A stretch of 64,000 nt of DNA from Halorussus salinisoli (GTDB lineage: Archaea; Halobacteriota; Halobacteria; Halobacteriales; Haladaptataceae), in contig SZNP01000001.1 of the NCBI GenBank assembly GCA_005239435.1, positions 1,116,001-1,180,000 on the forward strand, in the 5' to 3' direction. Below are positions 7,793-16,118 of the stretch, one piece after another. A program made the position numbers and the translations under genes. The notes under the pieces were generated by a model. The model was not told the DNA's origin and made no database searches. It was given only the letters and a program-made list of their open reading frames with translations. Position 1 is the stretch's first letter; every line of letters begins with the position of its first letter.

Positions 7793-7963
7793 CTCGAGAA
7801 CAGGAGCTGAACCGCCGCAACAATACTATGACGTCGCGGGTTTCCCGGGGCGCGCCCGTGGTCGCCGTCACGGACGGTCAAACTGATGTGAGTCAGTTCA
7901 CCGACCACGTCCTTGATACCCCCGCGACCCTCCCCTGACGCACGCCAATCCTCGTTTCCTTCA

Positions 7964-7985
7964 ATACTGAATCTAGATTCAGTAT
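7964..7985. promoter_or_regulatory. 22-bp perfect palindrome, probable IclR operator
   Basis: The half-site ATACTGAATCT is followed directly by its exact reverse complement. It sits immediately upstream of a TATA-like aaaaatataag (7989-7999) and about 40 bases before the IclR start, the place expected for an autoregulatory operator. Confidence 0.6.
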
Positions 7986-8026
7986 AGTAAAAATATAAGT
8001 GGGTGATGTGGCTAGTAGAGTCCGAC

Positions 8027-8785
8027 ATGGAGGATGAATCTGGAGACCAAGTGAACTCGGTCAGCCGTACGTTTGATATTATCGAGGCACTGAAGAAGTT
8101 GAACGGTGCTGGCGTTTCCCAAGTCGCTGAACATGCGGGGATTCCGACGAGCACCGCCTACAACTATTTAAATACGCTTCAAGCCCGGGAGTACGTCGTG
8201 AAAGAGGGTTCGGAATACCATCTCGCGAACCGTTTTATTCATTTGGGAGATTTCGCAAAGAACCGTTTGCAGCTCGTCAACGTCGTCAAACGGGAAATCG
8301 AACCCCTCCTTGAGGAGACCGGTGGGACTGTGAACGTCGTTGTTGAGGAGTTCGGCCTTGGTATCTACGCCTATAGTCGTACGGCGGCTACCGGTCTCCA
8401 AAACTTTGCACACGTCCGAAAGCGAGAGCATTTGCACAGCACCGCTGCTGGTAAGTCGATACTTGCAAATCTGCCCGACGGGCGCGTCACGGAGATCCTT
8501 GAGACGAGAGGCGTCCCTCAGAAGACGTCGAGCACAATCGTGGACGAGGAGGAACTCTATGAGGAACTAGCGAGGATCGAAGAACGCGGATACGCGCTCA
8601 ATGATGAGGAGAATACGCCGGGTATCCGGGCTGTCGGCGCACCTATTAGGACCGGCGAAGAGACGTGTGCAGCGGTGAGTGTCGCTGGTCCCCTCAACCG
8701 GTTCACGGACGAAATGTTCTACGAGGAATTGCCGGGTCTCGTCCGGAATACGTCCAAGTCTGTCGAGGTTGACATAATGAGCTAA
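8027..8785 (+). CDS. IclR family transcriptional regulator
   Basis: 252 residues from ATG 8027. An N-terminal winged helix-turn-helix (residues about 10-65: SVSRTFDIIEALKKL, SQVAEHAGIPTSTAYNYLNTL) is followed by the GAF-like effector domain (about 80-250) with HLHSTAAGKSILA and GIRAVGAPI, both typical of IclR. IclR proteins are dimers that bind palindromes and respond to small organic acids or related metabolites. The 22-bp palindrome just upstream suggests self-regulation, and the ABC importer operon starts 120 bases downstream, so it probably controls that operon too. GC is lower than in the backbone. Confidence 0.92.
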   Translation: MEDESGDQVNSVSRTFDIIEALKKLNGAGVSQVAEHAGIPTSTAYNYLNTLQAREYVVKEGSEYHLANRFIHLGDFAKNRLQLVNVVKREIEPLLEETGGTVNVVVEEFGLGIYAYSRTAATGLQNFAHVRKREHLHSTAAGKSILANLPDGRVTEILETRGVPQKTSSTIVDEEELYEELARIEERGYALNDEENTPGIRAVGAPIRTGEETCAAVSVAGPLNRFTDEMFYEELPGLVRNTSKSVEVDIMS

Positions 8786-8868
8786 TCTGAATCCGCATCC
8801 AGATATGCGAAAAGCTGTTTCAGCACTTCTACCCTCTGTTTTCGGCGTTTAAGCGGGTTGTTATACCG

Positions 8869-8893
8869 CCAGCTTTATTAATGAAATAGCTGG
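8869..8893 (+). promoter_or_regulatory. ABC-importer operon promoter inside an inverted repeat
   Basis: CCAGCT and AGCTGG arms enclose a TATA-like tttattaa (8874-8881). The TATA centre is about 28 bases before the ATG at 8906, so a leaderless transcript is likely, and a protein bound to the arms would block TATA access. Confidence 0.55.
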
Positions 8894-8905
8894 ACATGTG
8901 TTAGC

Positions 8906-9880
8906 ATGGGATTCGGTGACTATGCTGCAAAACGGCTACTGTTAGCAATCCCCGTGTTACTGGGAGTTTCAGTAGGCGTATTCCTCCTTATCAAGCTCTC
9001 GCCGGGGGATGTCGTATCCGCAATACTGCCGCCACAACAACGCACCCCCGAGAACATCCAGCGACTCCAGGATCGACTTGGATTAGGACAGCCGTTGTAC
9101 ATCCAGTACTTCGAGTGGCTGAAACATGCACTCCAAGGCGACCTCGGACAGTCGTATGCGCTTAACAATCAGGTGACGGAACTGATCCTTGATCGCGTCT
9201 GGCCCACAGCGCAACTGGCCATCGTCTCTCTGCTCATCGCTATGCTGATCGCCGTTCCTGCTGGCCTTCTTAGCGCCGTCTACAAGGATACGTGGATTGA
9301 TCACGGGAGCCGGATCTTCGCATTTCTTGGTATCAGTATCCCCCCGTTCTGGCTGGGAATCATGCTCATCATGGTGTTCGTTCTCTTCTGGAAGGGATGG
9401 TTTGGCGCACCATTACTCCCAATCAGTGGCTACGTAGCGCCAACCGAGCAGCCGGTGCAATGGGCGAAGAGCATTATCGCTCCCGGGATCACGCTCGGCG
9501 TAGGGTACGCTGCGCTCACTGCGCGGATGACCCGTTCTGCCATGGTCGAAGTGATGAACGAGGACTACGTGCAGACCGCTCGGTCGAAGGGCGTGAAAGA
9601 AAGCGTGGTAATGCTTGTGCACACCTTTCGGAACGCTCTCATTCCGGTCGTCACCGTGCTCGGACTCCAAATCGGGTTCCTGTTCAATGGCTCTATTGTC
9701 GTTGAACAGATCTTCAAGTGGCCAGGTATCGGACGTCTTCTCTATAACGCTGTGTTAAACCGTGATTTGCCATTAATCCAAGGAATCATCCTATTCGTAG
9801 CCATGGTGTTCGTGCTCGCAAACCTCTTTGTGGATTTACTCTACGCGTATCTGGATCCGCGAATCAAATACGAGGGATAA
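8906..9880 (+). CDS. ABC transporter permease, dipeptide/oligopeptide type (DppB-like)
   Basis: 324 residues with the layout of DppB/OppB: an N-terminal membrane helix (about 10-30), a long external segment containing QRTPENIQRLQDRLGL, then five more helices. The EAA loop that docks on the ATPase is at about 218-245 (EDYVQTARSKGVKESVVMLVHTFRNALIPV). It forms the membrane channel with the next gene, which starts 2 bases after its stop codon. Substrates of this class include peptides, nickel and sugars, and sequence alone does not decide. Confidence 0.92.
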   Translation: MGFGDYAAKRLLLAIPVLLGVSVGVFLLIKLSPGDVVSAILPPQQRTPENIQRLQDRLGLGQPLYIQYFEWLKHALQGDLGQSYALNNQVTELILDRVWPTAQLAIVSLLIAMLIAVPAGLLSAVYKDTWIDHGSRIFAFLGISIPPFWLGIMLIMVFVLFWKGWFGAPLLPISGYVAPTEQPVQWAKSIIAPGITLGVGYAALTARMTRSAMVEVMNEDYVQTARSKGVKESVVMLVHTFRNALIPVVTVLGLQIGFLFNGSIVVEQIFKWPGIGRLLYNAVLNRDLPLIQGIILFVAMVFVLANLFVDLLYAYLDPRIKYEG

Positions 9881-9882
9881 CA

Positions 9883-10782
9883 ATGGCAGCTGAATCACAG
9901 ACATTGGCTCGTGACGACATCGCAGATCGACTAGCGTGGCTGGAGAATCTGTACGGGCGATTAGACCTAGCCGCACAGATCTCCCTTTGGGCTATCATCA
10001 GTCTCATACTCATCGCCGGTGCGGCCCCCATTATCACGCCGTACAGTCCATCGGCACAAGATTACGACGCCTCACTGGCCGGGCCGTCGATCGACCATCC
10101 GTTCGGGACGGACCTCACTGGCCGTGACGTCTTCACTCGACTCGTCTTTGGTGCACGTGCGTCACTCCTCGTCGGTCTCGTTGCTGTCGGGTTGGCTATC
10201 GCTGCGGGAGTGCCGCTTGGAAGTATCGCCGGCTACACCGACCGATCTTGGCTTGACGAGTCGATCATGCGGCTGATGGACATGATTATATCGGTACCGG
10301 CATTGGTTCTTGGACTGGCACTTGTCGGAACACTCGGGGCGAGTCTGGAGAACGTAATCCTCGTTATCGGCATTGTCTACGCCCCTCAGTACGCTCGGGT
10401 AATCCGGGGGCAAGTGCTGAAGGTGAAAGAAGAGGAGTACGTAGAAGCAGCGAAGAACACCGGCCTCGGCCATATGACAATCCTCAGAAAGCACATCCTG
10501 CCGAACGCATTCGCGCCCGTACTGGTACAGGCCACGTACCACATCGCGACCGCGATCATTATCGAGGCATCACTGTCGTTCCTTGGCCTCGGTGTTCAGC
10601 CACCGACTCCAACATGGGGACGAATGATCGCGAACGGTCGTGGCTACCTCCCGGACGCTTGGTGGATTTCAACCTTCCCTGGTCTCGCCATTATGATCAC
10701 CGTCCTCGCATTCAACCTACTGGGAGACGGCCTCCGCGATGAGTTCGATCCGCGGTCTGTCACGGAGGAGGGTAACGCATGA
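9883..10782 (+). CDS. ABC transporter permease, dipeptide/oligopeptide type (DppC-like)
   Basis: 299 residues. A cytoplasmic N-terminal stretch and first helix (about 32-55) are followed by HPFGTDLTGRDVFTRLVFGARASL, the DppC/OppC signature, and five more helices. The EAA loop EEYVEAAKNTGLGHMTILRKHILPNAFAPV lies at about 185-214. It partners the DppB-like permease. The last four bases overlap the start of the ATPase gene (ATGA at 10779-10782), pointing to translational coupling. Confidence 0.92.
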   Translation: MAAESQTLARDDIADRLAWLENLYGRLDLAAQISLWAIISLILIAGAAPIITPYSPSAQDYDASLAGPSIDHPFGTDLTGRDVFTRLVFGARASLLVGLVAVGLAIAAGVPLGSIAGYTDRSWLDESIMRLMDMIISVPALVLGLALVGTLGASLENVILVIGIVYAPQYARVIRGQVLKVKEEEYVEAAKNTGLGHMTILRKHILPNAFAPVLVQATYHIATAIIIEASLSFLGLGVQPPTPTWGRMIANGRGYLPDAWWISTFPGLAIMITVLAFNLLGDGLRDEFDPRSVTEEGNA

Positions 10783-11837
10783 ACGAACACGCAGACGCCA
10801 CGTCAGTCAGTAACGACGCATCGAACGAACCCACTGATGAAACGGAATGGGAGTTGATTCGCCAACACGAAGAACCACTGCTTTCGGTGGAGAATCTCCA
10901 CGTCAGATTTGACACCGAGGAAGGGGCTGTGCAGGCAGTTGACGGCGTGTCACTTGAGATTCAGGCGGGCGAAATAGTCGGCCTCGTTGGCGAAAGTGGA
11001 TGTGGTAAAAGCGTAACCAGCCTCTCACTCATGGATCTCGTTGAGTCACCCGGAACCATCCAAGAAGGGTCGATCCAGTTCAAGGGTGACGAACTCTTGG
11101 AGATGTCTGACGAGGAGATTCGGTCCGTCAGAGGTGACGAGATATCGATGGTCTTCCAGGAGCCGTCCTCCGCGCTTAATCCCGTGTTCGATGTCGGGTG
11201 GCAAGTCGGTGAACCGCTCCGCGTCCATCGAGGGCTCAGCGAGAGTGCCTCCCGGCAACGGGCAGTCGAACTAATGACCCGTGTTGGGATACCGAGTCCC
11301 GAAGAGCGGGTCGACGATTATCCCCACCAGTTCTCCGGTGGGATGAAACAGCGCGCGATGATTTCGATGGCGCTCGCGAACGAACCCGATCTCCTCATTG
11401 CGGACGAGCCGACGACAGCGCTGGACGTGACCATTGAGGCGCAAATCCTCGATCTGATCGAGGAACTCAACGAGGAGATCGGAATGGCGGTGCTTCTCAT
11501 CACGCACGATCTTGGCGTCGTCGCGGAGATTTGTGACCGCGTCGCGGTGATGTACGCAGGTCGGATCGTCGAGTATGGCGACGTTGAGGATATCTTCCTG
11601 GATCCCCGCCATCCGTACACGAAGGGACTCGTAAGCTGTGTCCCTGACCCGACGACGAGTGAGAAGGACCTCAAGCCAATCGAGGGACAGGTTCCAGACC
11701 TTGCGAACACACCGGATGGCTGTAATTTCGCGCCACGGTGTCCGTATGCCACCAAGGAGTGTACGGTCGATGATCCACGGCTTCGCGATGTCGCAGATGA
11801 CCATTTCAGCGCCTGTCTCTGGGAGGATCCACAATGA
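10779..11837 (+). CDS. ABC transporter ATP-binding protein (DppD-like)
   Basis: 352 residues. Walker A GESGCGKS at 71-78, signature FSGGMKQR and Walker B LLIADEPTTALD in the middle third, and a switch histidine in ITHD. After about residue 270 comes the oligopeptide-transporter C-terminal domain with FAPRCPYATKEC, whose cysteines in some relatives hold an iron-sulfur cluster. It pairs with the next ATPase to form the heterodimer typical of Opp/Dpp systems and overlaps it by four bases. The first 30 residues are a Ser/Thr/Asp-rich extension. Confidence 0.93.
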   Translation: MNEHADATSVSNDASNEPTDETEWELIRQHEEPLLSVENLHVRFDTEEGAVQAVDGVSLEIQAGEIVGLVGESGCGKSVTSLSLMDLVESPGTIQEGSIQFKGDELLEMSDEEIRSVRGDEISMVFQEPSSALNPVFDVGWQVGEPLRVHRGLSESASRQRAVELMTRVGIPSPEERVDDYPHQFSGGMKQRAMISMALANEPDLLIADEPTTALDVTIEAQILDLIEELNEEIGMAVLLITHDLGVVAEICDRVAVMYAGRIVEYGDVEDIFLDPRHPYTKGLVSCVPDPTTSEKDLKPIEGQVPDLANTPDGCNFAPRCPYATKECTVDDPRLRDVADDHFSACLWEDPQ

Positions 11838-13213
11838 GTAGCGACACATCTACGGACGTCGAACAACCGGCTATAGAACTCACCGGATTGGAGAAGTATT
11901 TCACGGAGAACGACACGGCCCTGAACCGATTGCTCCCAACCCGTAAAGTGAAGCAAGTGAGGGCTGTCGATGGAGTCGATTTGACGGTACCGGAAGGGGA
12001 AACAGTCGGACTCGTCGGTGAAAGTGGCTGTGGCAAGAGCACGCTCGCTCGGACGTTGCTCCGACTCCTCGAACCGACTGGCGGGTCTGTTCACATTGAG
12101 GACGAGGAGGTGACCGACCTCTCCACCCAAGAGCTCAAGGAACTTCGCGGCACGGCCCAGATGATATTTCAGGATCCATTCTCCTCGCTCAATCCCCGGT
12201 ACACGGTGAAAGAGACACTTGTCGAACCCATGAAAGTCCATGGTATCGGCGAATCTGCCGCAGACCGTGACAAACGCGCCCGGCAACTCCTTGATCGCGT
12301 TGGTCTAGGAGACGAACACCTAGAGCGGTACCCGCACGAATTCTCGGGCGGGCAGCGTCAGCGAGTGGCGATTGCGCGTGCGCTCTCCGTGGAACCGGAT
12401 GTCATTGTGGCGGATGAACCGGTATCGGCACTTGACGTCAGCGTGCAGGCTCAAATCCTCAACCTCCTCAAAGAACTCAAAGAGGAGATGGACCTAACGA
12501 TGCTGTTCATCTCTCACGACCTCTCCGTTGTCCGTCAAATATGCGATCGGGTCGCTGTCATGTACTTGGGGAAGATTGTCGAGGAAGCGCCAACCGATCG
12601 ACTGTACGAGAACCCACAGCATCCCTACACGGAGGTGCTTGTTTCTAGCATCCCGACACCGGACCCGACAGTTGAGCGTAACCGGATGCGCCTCGAAGGG
12701 AGTGTTCCGACGCCCATCGACCCACCGAGTGGATGTCGGTTTCACCCTCGGTGTCCGAAAGTGATTCCTCCAGATCGGTGGTCCGGAGGACAATCCGCTT
12801 GGCGGCGAGTCCTGCAATTGAAACATCGGGTTTCGAACGGTGAAGTCGCTCCGGACGCGATGCGCGAGCAACTTCAGGAGGAGACCGACGGTTCCGTGTC
12901 CGACGACGATGTCGTTGAGGAACTCTACAAAGAGCACATTCTCGCGCCTGAGGTGGCTCAAGCCGAGGATGTCAGCCTCCCCCCGGAACACGACGAGGAG
13001 GTTCGCACCGCGCTCGAACGTGTTGTGAACGGGAACCGGTCCGAAGCTATCGAATTCCTCGATGAGCGGTTCCCGACGGTCTGTGAGCGTGAATCTCCCG
13101 AGCGAGTCGGAGTCGCTGCAGACCACCACGCAGTTTGCCATCTCAACGAGTCAGGCCAGTCGTGTCATGGGTTGGCCAGTTCGGAAACTGCAATGAGGGG
13201 GCGTGATTCATGA
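11834..13213 (+). CDS. ABC transporter ATP-binding protein (DppF-like) with split C-terminal domain
   Basis: 459 residues, about 110-130 longer than ordinary DppF. Walker A GESGCGKST (62-70), signature FSGGQRQR, Walker B VIVADEPVSALD and ISHD are all present. The C-terminal oligopeptide motif begins with CRFHPRCPKVIPP and ends with HHAVCHL, but an acidic helical stretch of about 125 residues is inserted between them. I believe such extensions occur in other haloarchaeal members, but cannot check here. The gene overlaps its downstream neighbour by four bases. Confidence 0.9.
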   Translation: MSSDTSTDVEQPAIELTGLEKYFTENDTALNRLLPTRKVKQVRAVDGVDLTVPEGETVGLVGESGCGKSTLARTLLRLLEPTGGSVHIEDEEVTDLSTQELKELRGTAQMIFQDPFSSLNPRYTVKETLVEPMKVHGIGESAADRDKRARQLLDRVGLGDEHLERYPHEFSGGQRQRVAIARALSVEPDVIVADEPVSALDVSVQAQILNLLKELKEEMDLTMLFISHDLSVVRQICDRVAVMYLGKIVEEAPTDRLYENPQHPYTEVLVSSIPTPDPTVERNRMRLEGSVPTPIDPPSGCRFHPRCPKVIPPDRWSGGQSAWRRVLQLKHRVSNGEVAPDAMREQLQEETDGSVSDDDVVEELYKEHILAPEVAQAEDVSLPPEHDEEVRTALERVVNGNRSEAIEFLDERFPTVCERESPERVGVAADHHAVCHLNESGQSCHGLASSETAMRGRDS

Positions 13214-14220
13214 GTACAGCCTCACCAGAAGTCGCCCGTTCGCTCATACTTAACGGATTGCGAGATGTGGTATATGATACAGATTTAACGGTGGAGAGTG
13301 ATTCACGTCGTGAGCTTGAGTCGGCGTTCTATGAGGGGACGGAATCTGTCGACCGGGGCAATTTCGTGACTGCCCTGTCTGAGCTCGAAGAGGCTGCTCC
13401 TGAGGATACACTCGACCAGGACACCCATCGGACACTTCAAGAGGTGGTCGACGACGTACTTGCCCAACTTCAGGATTCTAACACCCACCTATCAGTTACA
13501 CACGAAACCGGGGTTGAGCTCCCAGAACAGGACGTAGCTCTTTACAACTTTGCACACTCACGGGACTACGAGTCGGTGGCCTCCCTTGCATTCTCCGATT
13601 CGGTTGCGGACGAGGTTCATCACGGTGCTGAGCACGCAACTAACAATGCGTTTGAGCGTGCAACGGACGCGTTTGAGCGTGCGGTGGATATGAGCGAAAC
13701 CACTGAAGAGGTGGTTGCGACTCGAGTACTTGCTGCGTGGGCAGCGCATTGGTCAGGGGACGACGAACGGGCTCTCGATTATGCCGAAGAGGCGAAGCAC
13801 TTCAAGATGTCCTCCTGGTCGATAGAGATGGTTCGATCTGCTGCCAGCGATGCGTCGAGTGATGCATTCCGCCGTGGTAGCCTCGAGATCGCTGCGTACC
13901 TCCGGGCTCGTGTCTCGATTCCAGAGAATGCAAATCTCAGGGTCCGTGTGGGCCGTGGGGAAATCAATTCTACAGAGTGGGGCACCTGGTCGAGGGAATT
14001 CGAATGTCTTCCGGTGAAACCTCTCGATTCCCACGTACGTGTCCAGTTCGAGCTTACCGGGCCAGTGCAGTTTCTCCCAGTTCTCCACACATATTACTGC
14101 GCGTTGGGGACTATAGAGCCGAGGAGTGCAGTTCCTCGGACGACGGATACGATACTCTTTGACGGGCCAGTGACTGCGGATGCGAGCGAATTGTTGGAGC
14201 TTGACTTACCCGACAGCTAA
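13210..14220 (+). CDS. Unknown TPR-like protein, translationally coupled to the ABC ATPase
   Basis: 336 residues, not recognised. The N-terminal two thirds are helical, with repeat-like helix pairs (NNAFERATDAFERAVDM and AAWAAHWSGDDERALDYAEEA) that resemble tetratricopeptide units. The last about 110 residues look like beta strands (LRVRVGRGEINSTEWGTW, DSHVRVQFELTGPVQFLPVL). No signal peptide or membrane segment was found, so it is probably cytoplasmic. Its ATG overlaps the stop of the DppF-like gene (ATGA), so its synthesis is tied to the importer. It might regulate or scaffold the ATPases or process the substrate; this is inference. Confidence 0.7.
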   Translation: MSTASPEVARSLILNGLRDVVYDTDLTVESDSRRELESAFYEGTESVDRGNFVTALSELEEAAPEDTLDQDTHRTLQEVVDDVLAQLQDSNTHLSVTHETGVELPEQDVALYNFAHSRDYESVASLAFSDSVADEVHHGAEHATNNAFERATDAFERAVDMSETTEEVVATRVLAAWAAHWSGDDERALDYAEEAKHFKMSSWSIEMVRSAASDASSDAFRRGSLEIAAYLRARVSIPENANLRVRVGRGEINSTEWGTWSREFECLPVKPLDSHVRVQFELTGPVQFLPVLHTYYCALGTIEPRSAVPRTTDTILFDGPVTADASELLELDLPDS

Positions 14221-14257
14221 GGATTCGGTTTTTGTCCAGTATATCTTTTTCCCCTAA

Positions 14258-14275
14258 TAATTTCAATTGAAATTA
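14258..14275. promoter_or_regulatory. 18-bp perfect palindrome upstream of the binding-protein gene
   Basis: TAATTTCAATTGAAATTA reads the same on both strands. It lies about 50 bases before the ATG at 14327, upstream of a weak TATA-like gtgttaagtg, and probably marks a separately controlled promoter for the binding-protein gene. Confidence 0.5.
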
Positions 14276-14326
14276 CGTGAAAATCATAGGAAGTGTTAAG
14301 TGTGTTGTGTCCGTTGGCGAGTGTGT

Positions 14327-16060
14327 ATGGCAAGCAATCGCAACAATCGCCGGCGCTTCTTGCGCATGGCTGGTGGCACTGCGGTGGCCGGTGCAGGATC
14401 AATGCTAGCTGGTTGCTCCAGTAGCGGCGGAAATACGAATCAAACAACAACTACTGACGAGGGACCGAAGACCGCGAACAACGTTGAAACCACAACAGCA
14501 GACGCCGAAATTCAAACTGGTGGTGATCTTGTCGTCGCGATGCAGTCCGATTTCGAGACGATCCATCCTCACAAGATTCCCGGGACAACTGGCACAACAA
14601 TAGTCGAAAACCTCGGAAATGCACTTGTCAAAGCAACCCCCGAGGGTGAAGTCGTGCCTGATCTCGCCCGTGAAATGCCGGAAATTTCGGACGACGGACT
14701 GACCTACACCTTCAAAATCCATGAAGGGGTCAAATTCCACCCGCCCTACGACCGAGAAGTCACCGCAAAAGACGTCGTAGAGAATTGGCGTGCCATCCTC
14801 GACCCTGAATACGGAGCGTACGGCCGGAGTACCTATAAGGGGATCCTGACTGGAGAGAACACCTCTCCCCAAGAAGCTATCAAACAGACCGGAAAACACG
14901 AGATTACGTTCAATTTGACGGAACCCTTCGCACCGTTTCTCATCAAACAAGCGAAGATGTCGGCATTCGGTTGGTTCAACATTGTGCCGATGGAGGCAGT
15001 CGAGGAACACGGCGACAATTTCGGAACTCCCGACACTGGCGTCTGGTCGACTGGACCGTTCATGTACCAGCCTGAGGAGTCGACTGCGGGGTCAAAGTAC
15101 GTCTTGAAGAAAAACCCGAACTACTTCAAGGAAGGCGAAGGTGGACAACTCCCGTATCTCGATACTCTTACTTTCCAGATCTCCCCGGAGAGTACAACGC
15201 GGACGTCGTCACTGAAGGCCGGTGAAATAGAAATTGACGAGTCCACCGCCGCGACAGACATTCAGGACCTTAAGAAAGCGGACGGTGTCAACGTCGTCTC
15301 AATGCCGAGTTCGGCGAAGACAAGTCAGTGGGTGAACCGTCGGAACTACGAACCCTTAACGAAGACGAAGGTCCGGAAGGCGCTCATGTATGCTGCTAAC
15401 CGGAGAGCAATCGTGGAGACTAAGTTCCGTGGCTACGCCACAAAGGCGCACAGTCCACTCCCACCGTGGCACTGGGCCTACGACAAGGACGCCTGTGTTA
15501 CGTACGACCATGATGTTGAAAACGCCAAACAACTCCTCGAAGACGCTGGTGAAGGTACCTTCTCGTTCAAGTGTGAACCTACAAATCAGCCGAAATTCGT
15601 AGACGTCGCGAAGATTCTTCAGCAGAATTATAAACAGGTTGGTGTCGACATGAGCATCAAGCCCGCTTCGAAAGGGACGACGTGGTCTCCTCTCGTTGGC
15701 GGCTGGGAAGACGAATCGGTTCCACCCGAGAGTTGGCACTCAATGATCGAGAACTACACGTGGGGGTTCTCGGCCGACGACTTCACTTACGCGACGTTCC
15801 ACTCCAACCAGCCGTTCAACTACACCTACTACTCGAACGACGAGGCGGACAAGTACATGGAGAAGGCGCGAAAGACACGCGACCGCAAGGAGCGTAAGGA
15901 ACACTACGCGAAGGTTCAGGAACTCATCACAGACGATATGCCAAAACTGTTTCAAGTCTGGAACAATGTGAGTCACGGCTTCCGCGACCGAGTTCACAAC
16001 TTCGACGTCTACCCGACTGCCTACATGCTCTTCGAGGACGTTTGGGTGGATCCCGAATGA
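14327..16060 (+). CDS. ABC transporter substrate-binding lipoprotein (SBP family 5, Tat-exported)
   Basis: 577 residues. The N-terminus has a twin-arginine signal (NRRRFLRMAGG) and a lipobox LAGC with Cys30, so the mature protein is a lipid-anchored external lipoprotein after folding inside the cell. A Thr/Asp-rich linker to about residue 65 precedes the SBP_bac_5 fold (GGDLVVAMQSDFETIHP, LVKATPEGEVVPDLA, FKIHEGVKFHPP). It delivers substrate to the permeases encoded upstream. ATG 14327 is chosen over a GTG nine codons earlier because it puts the RR motif in the normal position. Aromatic-rich C-terminal half. Confidence 0.93.
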   Translation: MASNRNNRRRFLRMAGGTAVAGAGSMLAGCSSSGGNTNQTTTTDEGPKTANNVETTTADAEIQTGGDLVVAMQSDFETIHPHKIPGTTGTTIVENLGNALVKATPEGEVVPDLAREMPEISDDGLTYTFKIHEGVKFHPPYDREVTAKDVVENWRAILDPEYGAYGRSTYKGILTGENTSPQEAIKQTGKHEITFNLTEPFAPFLIKQAKMSAFGWFNIVPMEAVEEHGDNFGTPDTGVWSTGPFMYQPEESTAGSKYVLKKNPNYFKEGEGGQLPYLDTLTFQISPESTTRTSSLKAGEIEIDESTAATDIQDLKKADGVNVVSMPSSAKTSQWVNRRNYEPLTKTKVRKALMYAANRRAIVETKFRGYATKAHSPLPPWHWAYDKDACVTYDHDVENAKQLLEDAGEGTFSFKCEPTNQPKFVDVAKILQQNYKQVGVDMSIKPASKGTTWSPLVGGWEDESVPPESWHSMIENYTWGFSADDFTYATFHSNQPFNYTYYSNDEADKYMEKARKTRDRKERKEHYAKVQELITDDMPKLFQVWNNVSHGFRDRVHNFDVYPTAYMLFEDVWVDPE

Positions 16061-16118
16061 TAATCGAGTTCGCACCGACAGCTGATCGCTTGTCAACTAC
16101 CCTCCTATAGTCCAGACA

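Larger units (their letters stand above)
7334..8026. other. Gene-poor junction between backbone and island
   Basis: About 690 bases without an intact gene. It contains the left 17-bp repeat, a 16-bp palindrome, the protein fragment at 7625-7792 and the operator-like palindrome before the IclR gene. The rest holds nothing I can assign. Confidence 0.6.
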
